A stretch of 64,000 nucleotides of DNA from GCA-020345945 sp964596985 (GCA_964596985.1 CAZQWG010000006.1:1-64000), one strand, 5' to 3'. Numbered from the stretch's first letter, positions 52,057-59,830 are shown. A program made the numbers and translations. The notes: a model not told the origin generated them from the letters alone.

Positions 52057-52884
52057 ATGTCTATAGGAAAGGTAACACCTGAAGAAATAGCTGTTCAGAG
52101 CCGAAACATGAAGATTCTAGATGCACTTGCGATTCTAGGTATGCTTGCTGGGATTGCTTTCTGGTTTGGGATGGATGTTCTTTCGCCAAAGTGGGGTGTA
52201 GCAAGTAGCCCTGAGAGGCTTATGTTGGCATGCGCCTACGCTATACTTGCTACGGGTCCGCTTTGGGTGTGGAGTACATACCGGTACACGATTAACCAGA
52301 AGTGGCTCGCAGAGGATCTGTCGCTACCCTATGAGAAGGGCAAGAAATACCCTGTTTGGACAACGAAGAGGATTGTCGTTATCGCACTCGGGATAGCCCT
52401 CTTCGGGATAAGCGGGGTTGTGCCTGCAACGACATTCGACCTACCGCAGTTCGTGGCAACCTTCCTGACAGTCCTCTACGGACCTATCGAAGGTGGCATA
52501 GGCGTAGGTCTAGGATTCCTGTTGATCAGAGGTCCACTCTTCAGCGGGATACTGAACCCATTCCAGCTGATCGCATACTGCCTTGGCGATGGAATGATCT
52601 ACTTCGTAGCAGGACAATTCTACAAAGAGTTTATCCACTACAAACCACTCTCTTGGCGTCTGACGATAGGTCTAGTAATATACGTTATATGCGTCAACTT
52701 CTTCCACGTCGGCTGGGTTCTGCCTGGACTCTGGTGGGGTATTGGTATGACTTACCTAGCTAATGGGCCTGCATGGCCTGCGCAAAGACTCTTCTTTGCA
52801 ACCTACTGGTGTCCGGTAGCATGGCTCCCGAACATTGTCGGCGCCTACTTGGTCGCAACAGCTCTACAGAAATACAGAGTGTAA
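52057..52884 (+). CDS. ECF-S-component-like membrane protein
   Basis: A 275-residue protein with six or so membrane helices. An amphipathic, polar N-terminus (EEIAVQSRNMKILDALAIL) precedes them. The glycine-rich stretch GPIEGGIGVGLGFLLIRGP resembles ECF transporter S components. The C-terminal helix region is aromatic-rich (VGWVLPGLWWGIGMTYL). GAGGGA precedes the ATG. No ATPase is nearby. It is not a close copy of the S-like protein at 17159. Substrate unknown. Confidence 0.65.
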   Translation: MSIGKVTPEEIAVQSRNMKILDALAILGMLAGIAFWFGMDVLSPKWGVASSPERLMLACAYAILATGPLWVWSTYRYTINQKWLAEDLSLPYEKGKKYPVWTTKRIVVIALGIALFGISGVVPATTFDLPQFVATFLTVLYGPIEGGIGVGLGFLLIRGPLFSGILNPFQLIAYCLGDGMIYFVAGQFYKEFIHYKPLSWRLTIGLVIYVICVNFFHVGWVLPGLWWGIGMTYLANGPAWPAQRLFFATYWCPVAWLPNIVGAYLVATALQKYRV

Positions 52885-53224
52885 CTAATTTTCTTTTTCC
52901 TTTTTTTTCAACTTTGCATAGGATAGGTATGAAGCTTGTTCAGAAAAATACCTATCTGAAGAATTAGAATGAACCGAAGCACGTAAACTACACCCATAAT
53001 ATCAGTGTTAGGACTTTTCTAGAAATTAGAGGCGACTTAAACGCCAAATACTCCGGCGAACAGATTCCTTGGAAGACTCCCCTACTTGTCGAACCCTAAA
53101 AGAATTTAAGCCCCAGCCAAAGTAAGTCAAGACCTACTTTAGAAGACGGGTTGAACGAGACCGGCAGTCATACATGTTCAGATCGGACTATCCGCCAGAG
53201 GAGGGAAGAAGTTTCAAGAGGACA
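52885..53224. other. intergenic gap before mobA
   Basis: About 340 bases holding the poly-T terminator and a 9-bp inverted repeat: GATAGGTAT (52922-52930) and ATACCTATC (52948-52956) with a 17-base spacer. No coding frame is supported. The mobA promoter is probably near 53100. Confidence 0.45.
52886..52912 (+). terminator. poly-T terminator after the ECF-S-like gene
   Basis: Starting 2 bases past the stop, TTTTCTTTTTCCTTTTTTTT forms an almost pure T tract, the typical archaeal intrinsic terminator. Confidence 0.75.
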
Positions 53225-53866
53225 ATGATCATCCTTGCTGGGGGCCGATCTTCCCGATTCGGGCAGGATAAAGGGATTGTAGCTCTAGCCGGAAAATGTC
53301 TGGCCAGCCATGTCTACGATCGTGTAGCGGGGATAGTCGATGAAAAAATAGTAGTGGTACGAGATCAACAACAAGCCGAGAGTTATCGCAAGATTTTTCC
53401 TGACCTTGACGGCCTTGTTGTCGATTCTTTCTCCCCAAGGTCTGCTTTGGCAGGTATGCTGACCGGTTTCTCCCACGCTACAGGGAAGTACTCAATCGTT
53501 CTTCCCTGCGATTCTCCCCTTGTGAATCCGAGATTAGTCGACTATCTATTTGAGCAAGCGGTAGGAAGTGACGTGGCGGTTCCCCGATGGCCTTACGGTT
53601 ATATTGAACCCCTACACGCCGTCTACAGGGTCTCTTCTTCGCTTGAAACTGGAAAACGTGTTCTCGCTGAGGGAAAGAATGATTTTCGCTCTTTAATTGA
53701 GACGTTAAGAAATGTTCTCTATGTACCGATAGGATCCTTAGGATCACTCGCGCCAGGATTGAAAACTTTCTTTAACGTAAACAGTCCAGAAGACCTGGAA
53801 GAAGCAAGAAGAATGATCGAGGTAGAGACTCTTGGTAAACAAGCGAGTGGCGATAATCGCCGTTGA
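53225..53866 (+). CDS. mobA: MobA-like molybdenum cofactor nucleotidyltransferase
   Basis: A 213-residue NTP transferase: MIILAGGRSSRFGQDKGIVAL (GTP loop and catalytic lysine), SALAGMLTGFSHATGKYSIV, LPCDSPLV (metal Asp) and FFNVNSPEDL. MobA attaches GMP to molybdopterin, needed by formylmethanofuran dehydrogenase-type enzymes. ATG 53225 gives the normal N-terminus; the frame is open to ATG 53174. The last 35 bases overlap cofE. Given that neighbour, a CofC-like role in F420 synthesis is conceivable but not indicated by motifs. Confidence 0.82.
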   Translation: MIILAGGRSSRFGQDKGIVALAGKCLASHVYDRVAGIVDEKIVVVRDQQQAESYRKIFPDLDGLVVDSFSPRSALAGMLTGFSHATGKYSIVLPCDSPLVNPRLVDYLFEQAVGSDVAVPRWPYGYIEPLHAVYRVSSSLETGKRVLAEGKNDFRSLIETLRNVLYVPIGSLGSLAPGLKTFFNVNSPEDLEEARRMIEVETLGKQASGDNRR

Positions 53867-54596
53867 AGGCATACCTCTGGTTCAACCGGGAGATGACATA
53901 GCCAAACAGATCTGCGAGGCTGGAGAAAAGCAGGGTACCCCCTTACAAGACGGTGATATTCTGGTGGTCACACAGTCGGTAGTCTCGAAGTCGGAGGGAT
54001 CCACTGTACGACTCAGCTCTGTTACCCCCTCTGAGTTCTCAAAGAATGTGGCCGAAGAACTCCACAAAGACCCTAGGCTGGTCGAAGTGGTTCTCAGCCA
54101 GGCTAAGAGCATAGCTAGAATGGGAAATGGGCATCTAATAACGGAGACAAAACATGGATGGATCTGTGCCAATTCGGGAGTAGATGTCTCAAATCTTGAT
54201 GGCGGAGAAACAGTCACAGTCTTCCCTGCAGATATAGATAAATGTGCGGAGAAAATTAGGAAGCGGGTCCGTGAACTCTCCGGAAAAAAAGTTGCCGTTG
54301 TAGTGTCTGATACAATAGGTCGTCCCTTTAGAGAAGGCCAGATCAATCTCTGTATAGGCTGCTCAGGTATCAAACCGATCTTCGACCGCCGAGGGGAAAA
54401 GGACCTCGCAGGATACGAACTACACGTAAAACAGATTGCAGTGGTGGACGAGCTTGCTTCTGCCGCAGAACTTGTAATAGGACAGGCGGATGAGGGGATT
54501 CCCGTCGCCATCATCCGCGGTTACCATTATATCGAGAGCAACACCGCGAAGGCTACGGATATCGTGATGCCCTGGGAAAAGAACTTGTTCCACTAG
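53832..54596 (+). CDS. cofE: F420-0:gamma-glutamyl ligase
   Basis: A 254-residue CofE, adding glutamates to F420-0 with GTP. IPLVQPGDDIAKQI, DGDILVVTQSVVSKSEG, VVSDTIGRPFREGQ, IGCSGIKPIFDRRGEKDLAG and GIPVAIIRGYHYIES match the family closely, better than the paralogues at 8479 and 63369. TTG 53832 has GAGGT exactly 8 bases upstream, inside mobA, so a 35-base overlap and translational coupling are well supported. F420 is required by mtd here. Confidence 0.9.
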   Translation: MVNKRVAIIAVEGIPLVQPGDDIAKQICEAGEKQGTPLQDGDILVVTQSVVSKSEGSTVRLSSVTPSEFSKNVAEELHKDPRLVEVVLSQAKSIARMGNGHLITETKHGWICANSGVDVSNLDGGETVTVFPADIDKCAEKIRKRVRELSGKKVAVVVSDTIGRPFREGQINLCIGCSGIKPIFDRRGEKDLAGYELHVKQIAVVDELASAAELVIGQADEGIPVAIIRGYHYIESNTAKATDIVMPWEKNLFH

Positions 54597-54651
54597 GTCT
54601 CTTCCTAGAGAATCCCGTGTGCGCCCTTGAAGAATCGCTATTCCCTGGTGC

Positions 54652-54669
54652 CACTACGTTAACGTGGTG
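54652..54669. promoter_or_regulatory. 18-bp palindrome before the histone-fold gene
   Basis: CACTACGTTAACGTGGTG is palindromic except for one pair, with a perfect 10-bp core ACGTTAACGT. It ends 2 bases before ATG 54672. An operator for the gene is the simplest reading. Confidence 0.5.
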
Positions 54670-54671
54670 TT

Positions 54672-55151
54672 ATGATCGAATCGGGCTTGCCTGCCTTCAG
54701 CTTAACGGGGTTGACAGGAGCCCAACCCAACCAGTGCGTCAAGAGTCTTTGTGTCGAGAAGGTGAGCAGGGACGCAGCCGTAGAACTCTCATGGACCCTA
54801 GAAGAACTCGGCGTCCTGATCGGGCTGAGGGTCATGGACCTCATGGAAGGCGAGCGGCCCCGCCTCTCGAAGAGGAGGACCCTGATGAGGCGCGACATCA
54901 TCCTCGCCTCTGAACCCGTTCTCGGGATGGCGAGGGCACCGAGGGCGACCGCGTACGTGAACAGGCTGGCCGGCATCCCCCGCGAGTACGACGACCGCGA
55001 GATCGAGAAGCGGATCGAGTACGCCCAACAGCACGAGAAAGAGATGAAGGAATGGCTGTTGAGGAGGCAGCAGGAACAGTACGAGAAGAACAGGGCCAAA
55101 CAGGAAGAAGAATCCAGGAAGATAACCCGGGAAATACTAGCCGCGTCATGA
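54672..55151 (+). CDS. histone-fold protein with charged C-terminal helical tail
   Basis: 159 residues. Residues about 19-82 align by eye with archaeal histones: EKVSRDA ends helix 1, DAAVELSWTLEE has the same spacing as DARITLAKILEE in HMfB, and RRTLMRRDIILA matches RKTIKAEDIELA (the R-T pair and Asp). The second loop is about five residues longer than in HMfB. After position ~85 comes a basic linker and a long, highly charged helix (about 105-157, rich in E, K, R, Q), probably a coiled coil. GC content rises sharply from about 54830. It may be a DNA-organising or replicon protein; exact start uncertain. Confidence 0.65.
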   Translation: MIESGLPAFSLTGLTGAQPNQCVKSLCVEKVSRDAAVELSWTLEELGVLIGLRVMDLMEGERPRLSKRRTLMRRDIILASEPVLGMARAPRATAYVNRLAGIPREYDDREIEKRIEYAQQHEKEMKEWLLRRQQEQYEKNRAKQEEESRKITREILAAS

Positions 55152-55629
55152 ACCCGCCAGGAGCGTAGAAGACAGGCAAAGGCAGAGAAGACAGGAGCGT
55201 AAGAGGAAGAGACGAGGGAAGACCGGGAAAACCATGGGGCTGGAATATAGTATATTTCTAGGGTTTAGGGGGAGGATATTTTTCCCCCGGCCCCTACGCG
55301 CGGGGCTGTCTGGGGGTCTTCTTTATGGCGTGAGGTTGACGGTTAGACTTCTGCAAAGTCTGGAAGCCTAACTGCCAGTAAGGGCGTTCAGCGTTTGTAA
55401 CGTTTCGCCGAAACACCCCAGAGGGCTCCCGTGTCCTGAGACTATCCTGCAGACGCCCCTGCCTTCCCCCTGGAAATGAAAAAATCGCCTGGGGGGAAAC
55501 CCTGTATTCAGAGTAGAAGAGGAAGAGAAGGCATGAACCAGCTTCTTTTACTCTTACTGCAGCGGAAAATACGGAGAGATCGACTAAAGTGAAAAGCAGC
55601 TTCCATCCATATAGATCAGGGATAGATGT
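55152..55629. ncRNA. GC-rich structured region, copy A of a repeated fold
   Basis: About 480 bases without a gene. From 55253: TATTTCTAGGGTTTAGGGGG leads into a hairpin GGGGGA/TCCCCC (55268-55273, 55283-55288), then GCCCC/GGGGC (55290-55294, 55302-55306), then AGACTT/AAGTCT (55345-55350, 55356-55361) and CCTAACT (55367-55373). The same order recurs at 55958-56048 with a compensatory base-pair change, so an RNA is plausible. GC content is unlike most of the window. Confidence 0.45.
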
Positions 55630-55884
55630 ATGAGAAGTTATTCTCTCTGTTTTTCAATCCTCGGCATCCTATCTGATCTCGCAGCTTCGATAATCCTGCT
55701 GAACGGAGCCATGATATCGGATGATAAGATTAACGAGCTATGCGGAACATATTACGGTCATAACCTCTTCGCACATGCCAAGCTGATCAAAGACCGAAGA
55801 GACTCAAGAAGAGTACTAATCCTGATTACAGTAGGATCAATCTTCCAGGGGCTCTCGGTATTTTACCAACACCTCAATCTATAG
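55630..55884 (+). CDS. small membrane protein, 84 aa
   Basis: An 84-residue protein with an N-terminal membrane helix (YSLCFSILGILSDLAASIIL), a polar middle (ISDDKINELCGTYYGHNLF, then KDRRDSRRV) and a second helix (LILITVGSIFQGLSVF). Not recognised. It lies between the two copies of the structured repeat in an accessory patch. CATATAG upstream may be its TATA box. Confidence 0.55.
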   Translation: MRSYSLCFSILGILSDLAASIILLNGAMISDDKINELCGTYYGHNLFAHAKLIKDRRDSRRVLILITVGSIFQGLSVFYQHLNL

Positions 55885-56243
55885 CATGGGTTTCAGGCTT
55901 AGGCTGAATCAAGTTACACCAAGATCGTCCCCTTTGCCATAGTGAGAAGAAGCATATTATCTCTAGATTCTAAGGGGAGGAGGATTTTCTCCCCCTCCCC
56001 GCTGGATGGGGTAGAGTAGGCTTCGGCAAAGCCTCGCAAAACCTAACTCAACTCTTTCCGTTTTCCTCTCTGCCCTCAAGGATAGAGCCCCGAACAGAAG
56101 AGCAGGGTCAGAAATCCCCCCTGATCCCCCCGGGGAAGATATATTCTTTACAGTTTTTCAGGGAACGGAAATATTTCTGCCCTCCTGACTCGGCTTGAAC
56201 AGCGAAAGTGAAAAGAATACGCAGGCAGTAACATCATCGAGGT
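55885..56243. ncRNA. structured region, copy B of the repeated fold
   Basis: About 360 bases without a gene. TATCTCTAGATTCTAAGGGG (from 55958) leads to GGGGAG/CTCCCC (55974-55979, 55989-55994), then AGGCTT/AAGCCT with loop CGGCA (56018-56034), then CCTAACT (56042-56048). Compared with copy A, the second pair of the last stem changes A-T to G-C while pairing is kept. Further C-rich stretches near 56114-56135 also resemble those after copy A. Confidence 0.45.
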
Positions 56244-56669
56244 ATGAAGTGCGCTAATTGTGGCTCTGAAGTTATAGAAGCAGCGTTTTGTGGCGAGTGC
56301 GCGTCAGGCTTAATGAGGAAGTGCCCGAATTGCGGGTTTCTTAACTCGTTATCCGCGTGGTACTGCAAGCACTGTAATTACAGCTTCGAGGGAGTTGTAC
56401 TGGTTCCCAGTCCGGCGGCAGCACGGGAGCACGCGGTTGTGTCTGAAATCAGATCACTCAGGTCAGTAGTTCAGAGGACCCCGACAGTCGTCTGGGTGAT
56501 TGTGGCTATTCTATTCGTCTGGACACTTGCCCTGGGCTACTTTGTTTACTATCTGAATCAGCAGGTTATCTCTCTTGAAGGTGAACTGTCTGAGCTTAGA
56601 GGTATTACGCTGATCTTCAGGAGCGGTATGATGAGCTTCTTCAGTCATTTCACCTCCAATCAGGTTTAG
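56244..56669 (+). CDS. double zinc ribbon membrane protein
   Basis: A 141-residue protein: MKCANCGS...FCGECAS and RKCPNCGF...WYCKHCNYSF form two zinc ribbons (residues 1-50). A linker and a membrane helix follow (TVVWVIVAILFVWTLALGYFV, about 86-106), then a short heptad stretch (NQQVISLEGELSELRG) outside. Similar zinc-ribbon plus helix layouts occur at 29342 and 29899. Function unknown. Confidence 0.6.
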   Translation: MKCANCGSEVIEAAFCGECASGLMRKCPNCGFLNSLSAWYCKHCNYSFEGVVLVPSPAAAREHAVVSEIRSLRSVVQRTPTVVWVIVAILFVWTLALGYFVYYLNQQVISLEGELSELRGITLIFRSGMMSFFSHFTSNQV

Positions 56670-56756
56670 CGTGGTTTAGGCTAAACTGAAACAGGCTCGG
56701 AACGGGCAGGAGGGGAATAATTATCGCTCCGAAGACTCCTAAAGAAATATTATTGG

Positions 56757-57035
56757 TTAGCTAGGCTCGGACCCAAAGCGTGCTAACTCTATTCGCTCAA
56801 CCTCTTCATAGATTCCCAGATCCACGGCGTGTTCATGTACTTTCTTGAGATCCGCATATAGTTGCTCCCTGTCACTAATCTTTGGACATGTCGCCTCTGC
56901 AACTGTACGTGCTAATTTCGATCGTTGCCGTACAATTGGGATAGGTTTCTCTGGCTTCTGTACCAATAACGTCTCTAGATGGCGACGGGAAAGACCAATC
57001 GGGACCGATATGGGATTCGTATACCTACTCCCCAA
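56757..57035 (-). CDS. hypothetical protein, about 92 aa
   Basis: A basic N-terminal part (GLSRRHLETLLVQKPEKPIP) and an acidic helical C-terminus (REQLYADLKKVHEHAVDLGI, then YEEVERIELARFG). The best start may be TTG 57035, overlapping the upstream stop by about 11 bases; the frame is open to 57101. Not recognised. Protein-like composition and coupling to the upstream membrane gene argue that it is real. Confidence 0.45.
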   Translation of the reverse strand: MGSRYTNPISVPIGLSRRHLETLLVQKPEKPIPIVRQRSKLARTVAEATCPKISDREQLYADLKKVHEHAVDLGIYEEVERIELARFGSEPS

Positions 57036-57510
57036 TCTCCTGTACGGGCTTCTCGCTCCATACTCTTCTGAAATAAGCAAACCTGAAACCTGCCAGTCCA
57101 ACTTTCAGAAACAGGATCAAGGCGGCGGTAAGAACAAAGAATCTGAAATCCAAGAACAACGTCACGTCTCCCATGACAGGAAGACTCCTCTCCGTGAAAC
57201 CCCAGCTGCTGGGGTCGCCTAATCCTACCACTGTTAGGAAGAGGTAGAACCCGAGAAGATCTGCCAACGCTGACGCGATAAGCTTCACGGCTGACCGATC
57301 TTCACTCAGATGCTTCGCAAAGGACAGCCCGACAAGCACTAATCCAATAAAAGTCACTGTTCCAACCATCGCCTGGACATCTATTCCTGCGACTTCTCTG
57401 GCTGCAGATAGTATCTCGCCGGGTATGAAAACCACAAATAGGTTCGGGGCCACAACAAGTCCCAGAATCACGGGGATGGAAACCAGCAGAGCCTTGACGA
57501 CCCTCCGCAT
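57025..57510 (-). CDS. integral membrane protein, four helices
   Basis: A 161-residue protein with about four membrane helices (LLVSIPVILGLVVAPNLFVV, then VGTVTFIGLVLVGLSFA, then ADLLGFYLFLTVVGLG, then FFVLTAALILFLKVGLAG). ATG 57510, 3 bases after the stop of the preceding gene. Not recognised. It forms a minus-strand set with the gene before it and, 49 bases further upstream, an M48 protease. Confidence 0.6.
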   Translation of the reverse strand: MRRVVKALLVSIPVILGLVVAPNLFVVFIPGEILSAAREVAGIDVQAMVGTVTFIGLVLVGLSFAKHLSEDRSAVKLIASALADLLGFYLFLTVVGLGDPSSWGFTERSLPVMGDVTLFLDFRFFVLTAALILFLKVGLAGFRFAYFRRVWSEKPVQEIGE

Positions 57511-57513
57511 CTA

Positions 57514-58002
57514 CTAGAGACCCCCCGACTCAAGCTGCACTTGAACCCCCACCCCAACCAGATCGAAGAGCGTCCTGCACTCCAAAGCCATGCCTAGGAC
57601 CGGTGCACGTCCCCCATGCAGGTATCCTTCGAATACGTCCAATTGGAGCGGCATCGCCAATACAAGCCGTCCTATTGATCCAGGCGAAATCAGTTTCGAG
57701 TCCGAAACTCCAGTTATGACCCCGCCATCGGGTGAAAGTAGGCTAAGCTCTACTGTTAACCGGATATCCAGTAACCCCCGGTTTTCCACGTCCAAAGCAA
57801 ACCTCAGGGTCACAGTTCCCGAAGAGGAGTCCACGGTCTGCTCCATTGAAATAGGTAAACCCTCCTCGGTACGCATGAAGATCCCTGCAACCGAGGTCGA
57901 CATAGTATAGACCGAGACGAAAAACAACGCAAAGAGACATAGTTCTACGGCGACAATGACCGCCCCTACGATCCTAAACTCTTTTCCACGCAAACTCTTC
58001 AA
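57514..58002 (-). CDS. membrane-anchored beta-domain protein
   Basis: A 162-residue protein with one N-terminal helix (IVGAVIVAVELCLFALFFVS) and an extracytoplasmic beta-rich domain (SGTVTLRFALDVENRGLLDI, like an LEA/WHy-type or intermediate-filament-tail-type immunoglobulin-like fold). The TTG start has GATGAGAG upstream. It lies 3 bases before the four-helix gene. Function unknown; a partner or substrate of the nearby protease is possible. Confidence 0.6.
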   Translation of the reverse strand: MKSLRGKEFRIVGAVIVAVELCLFALFFVSVYTMSTSVAGIFMRTEEGLPISMEQTVDSSSGTVTLRFALDVENRGLLDIRLTVELSLLSPDGGVITGVSDSKLISPGSIGRLVLAMPLQLDVFEGYLHGGRAPVLGMALECRTLFDLVGVGVQVQLESGGL

Positions 58003-58048
58003 ACTTCTCTCATCCCCGTTCTTAAGCTATCGACTCTCGGATAGCCCT

Positions 58049-59470
58049 TCAAAGACTAGTGGAAGACACCAATCCTTTGAGGCAGTCTTTGACAGATGTC
58101 AGAAAAGGATTCCGTATCTTATTTACGTCTCCGATCTTCTCGAGTCTTGAGATCCGAAAATAGATGGGAGGGTGGGGGTCCCAGCTCAACCATTCCATAA
58201 GCCTTACCTGTGGGGTACGTTCGAAGACGAGTTTTCTGAAGCCGATCTTACTGAGAGCGCTTGCCATGGGTTTAGGAGACCCTGCTACTATTGCTGATTC
58301 GAGGTCGCATCTAGCCTCAAAGAACTTGCCAATAAAGTACACTCCTCCCAGCGCGAATAGAAAATAGAAGTATCCAAGCAGAATGAATAAAGGATACAGG
58401 ACGTAGACGCGGAGCAGGTACTCCGTCGACGTCAACGCGAAAAGGGCAAGCGGGTCCCTCGACTTGATGTGGCTCATCTCGTGAGCTATGACGCTCAGAA
58501 GCTCGTCTTCCTCAAGCTGAACCATGGCTCCGGTCGTGATCATTACTGTTGCCCTTCCCGGGCTGATGCCCGTTGCTGCGGCGTTAGGTATCATTGTATT
58601 CGATACTACGATCTTAGGCACAGATAGACCAAACAGTCTTGATGTCTTCTCGACCAGTTTGAAGACGTTAACCTTCTTGACGAGCATGTTCTCAGGCTTG
58701 CAGTTTATACCGTAACGGACAAAGACAGGGTGAGCATCTTCACAGGTGATCTTTTTCCCTGCTCCAAATGTTGCTTTGAAGATCTCAGACTTCATCTGCT
58801 TCAGGGTATTTTCGTCGATTCTAGCTCTGAAATCCCCCATTTTCTCGTCGTCCAGATGATATTGCAGTAAGTGTAGGGTTGGATTATCGACAGTAAGTCT
58901 CCAATCCCCCATCCTTAACATGATCCGGTCAGAAAACGCCATTATCAAGGATTGGAGGACTATCATGATCAATGGTGTCAATACCCCAAAGACCAAGTAG
59001 AATGCCATGCTGACGAATATTGAGATAATAAAGAAGTTGACCATGCTGTCCCCGAATATGTTTCCGAGTCTCCCTTTTCCTCCAGGTTCATGAACTGGAT
59101 TGACCTCTTCTTGAGGAGAGAACGTCAAGTAGAGGGTTCTTCTACGTATCTCTTCTTCGAAAAACTGTACCCCTATGACTATGTCCTCCCTCAGTTGATG
59201 AACAATAGTTTCCGGCACGTCGCCTACTGGCGTCAGCGAAATCCGAATGGGCTTCTTCACCTCGATCCTTGTTTCGACTCTCCCGTCTCCCTCGGGAGAC
59301 CGTGTATCGAATTCTAAAATTTCGGTGTCTTCCAACTGGTATCTACGTATGTTCTCGAAATTCTGTGGAGTTTGACCGATGTATCTTCTGATCACGAAAT
59401 CGGCGAACCCCTGCAGGAGGGACTCGGTGACCTCTGTGTTCACCGTGAAACTTTGAACGTTCTCACCCAT
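58049..59470 (-). CDS. M48 (HtpX-like) membrane metalloprotease with N-terminal domain
   Basis: A 473-residue protein. An N-terminal ~140-residue soluble domain is followed by membrane helices (VNFFIISIFVSMAFYLVFGV and VLTPLIMIVLQSLIMAF), a cytoplasmic stretch, then the zinc site VIAHEMSHIKSRDPLA and the third ligand in EARCDLESAIVAGSP. NAAATGI before the motif fits M48. HtpX-type enzymes degrade damaged membrane proteins. The large N-terminal domain is longer than in bacterial HtpX (about 290 residues) and unassigned. Confidence 0.85.
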   Translation of the reverse strand: MGENVQSFTVNTEVTESLLQGFADFVIRRYIGQTPQNFENIRRYQLEDTEILEFDTRSPEGDGRVETRIEVKKPIRISLTPVGDVPETIVHQLREDIVIGVQFFEEEIRRRTLYLTFSPQEEVNPVHEPGGKGRLGNIFGDSMVNFFIISIFVSMAFYLVFGVLTPLIMIVLQSLIMAFSDRIMLRMGDWRLTVDNPTLHLLQYHLDDEKMGDFRARIDENTLKQMKSEIFKATFGAGKKITCEDAHPVFVRYGINCKPENMLVKKVNVFKLVEKTSRLFGLSVPKIVVSNTMIPNAAATGISPGRATVMITTGAMVQLEEDELLSVIAHEMSHIKSRDPLALFALTSTEYLLRVYVLYPLFILLGYFYFLFALGGVYFIGKFFEARCDLESAIVAGSPKPMASALSKIGFRKLVFERTPQVRLMEWLSWDPHPPIYFRISRLEKIGDVNKIRNPFLTSVKDCLKGLVSSTSL

Positions 59471-59596
59471 TACAAGTCATCCCGATAGAATCCGCTCCAA
59501 GACCTCAGAAAATCAGAATTGATTTTACAGACACTAGGGTACGGCAAACGGTAAAAAGTTTAAGCTCGGGCTACACTACCTCAAAGGTGACTCAAT

Positions 59597-59830
59597 ATGT
59601 CTAAGATCACGGTCTACAGTACTCCAACATGTCCCTACTGTGCAATGGCCAAGAAATACTTGAAGGAGAAAGGAGTAGAATACGAGGATATTGACGTATC
59701 CAAAGACTCGGACTCTCTCGAAGAGATGGTCAAGAAGTCGGGGCAAATGGGAGTCCCCGTCCTGGACATCGATGGCGAAGTGATTGTGGGGTTTGACAGG
59801 GAAGCCATCGACAAAGCCCTGAGTCCTTGA
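59597..59830 (+). CDS. glutaredoxin-like thiol-disulfide protein
   Basis: A 77-residue glutaredoxin fold: ITVYSTPTCPYCAMAKKYLK with a CPYC redox site, GVPVLDIDGEVIVGFD with the cis-proline, and a C-terminal helix. A clean AAAGGTGA ribosome site precedes the ATG. It could reduce protein disulfides with thioredoxin-like reductants. Divergent from the M48 protease gene. Confidence 0.93.
   Translation: MSKITVYSTPTCPYCAMAKKYLKEKGVEYEDIDVSKDSDSLEEMVKKSGQMGVPVLDIDGEVIVGFDREAIDKALSP

Noticed and set aside
53225..53866. CofC (2-phospholactate guanylyltransferase) because it overlaps cofE
   Set aside because: The LAGGRSSRFGQDK loop and LPCDSPLV motif are MobA-type; kept only as an alternative.
53882..54514. 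A long minus-strand frame of about 210 codons
   Set aside because: It is the shadow of cofE, which has full family motifs on the plus strand.
54659..55099. A minus-strand frame rich in serine and arginine opposite the histone-fold gene
   Set aside because: High GC gives long antisense frames; only the plus-strand frame shows a coherent histone pattern.
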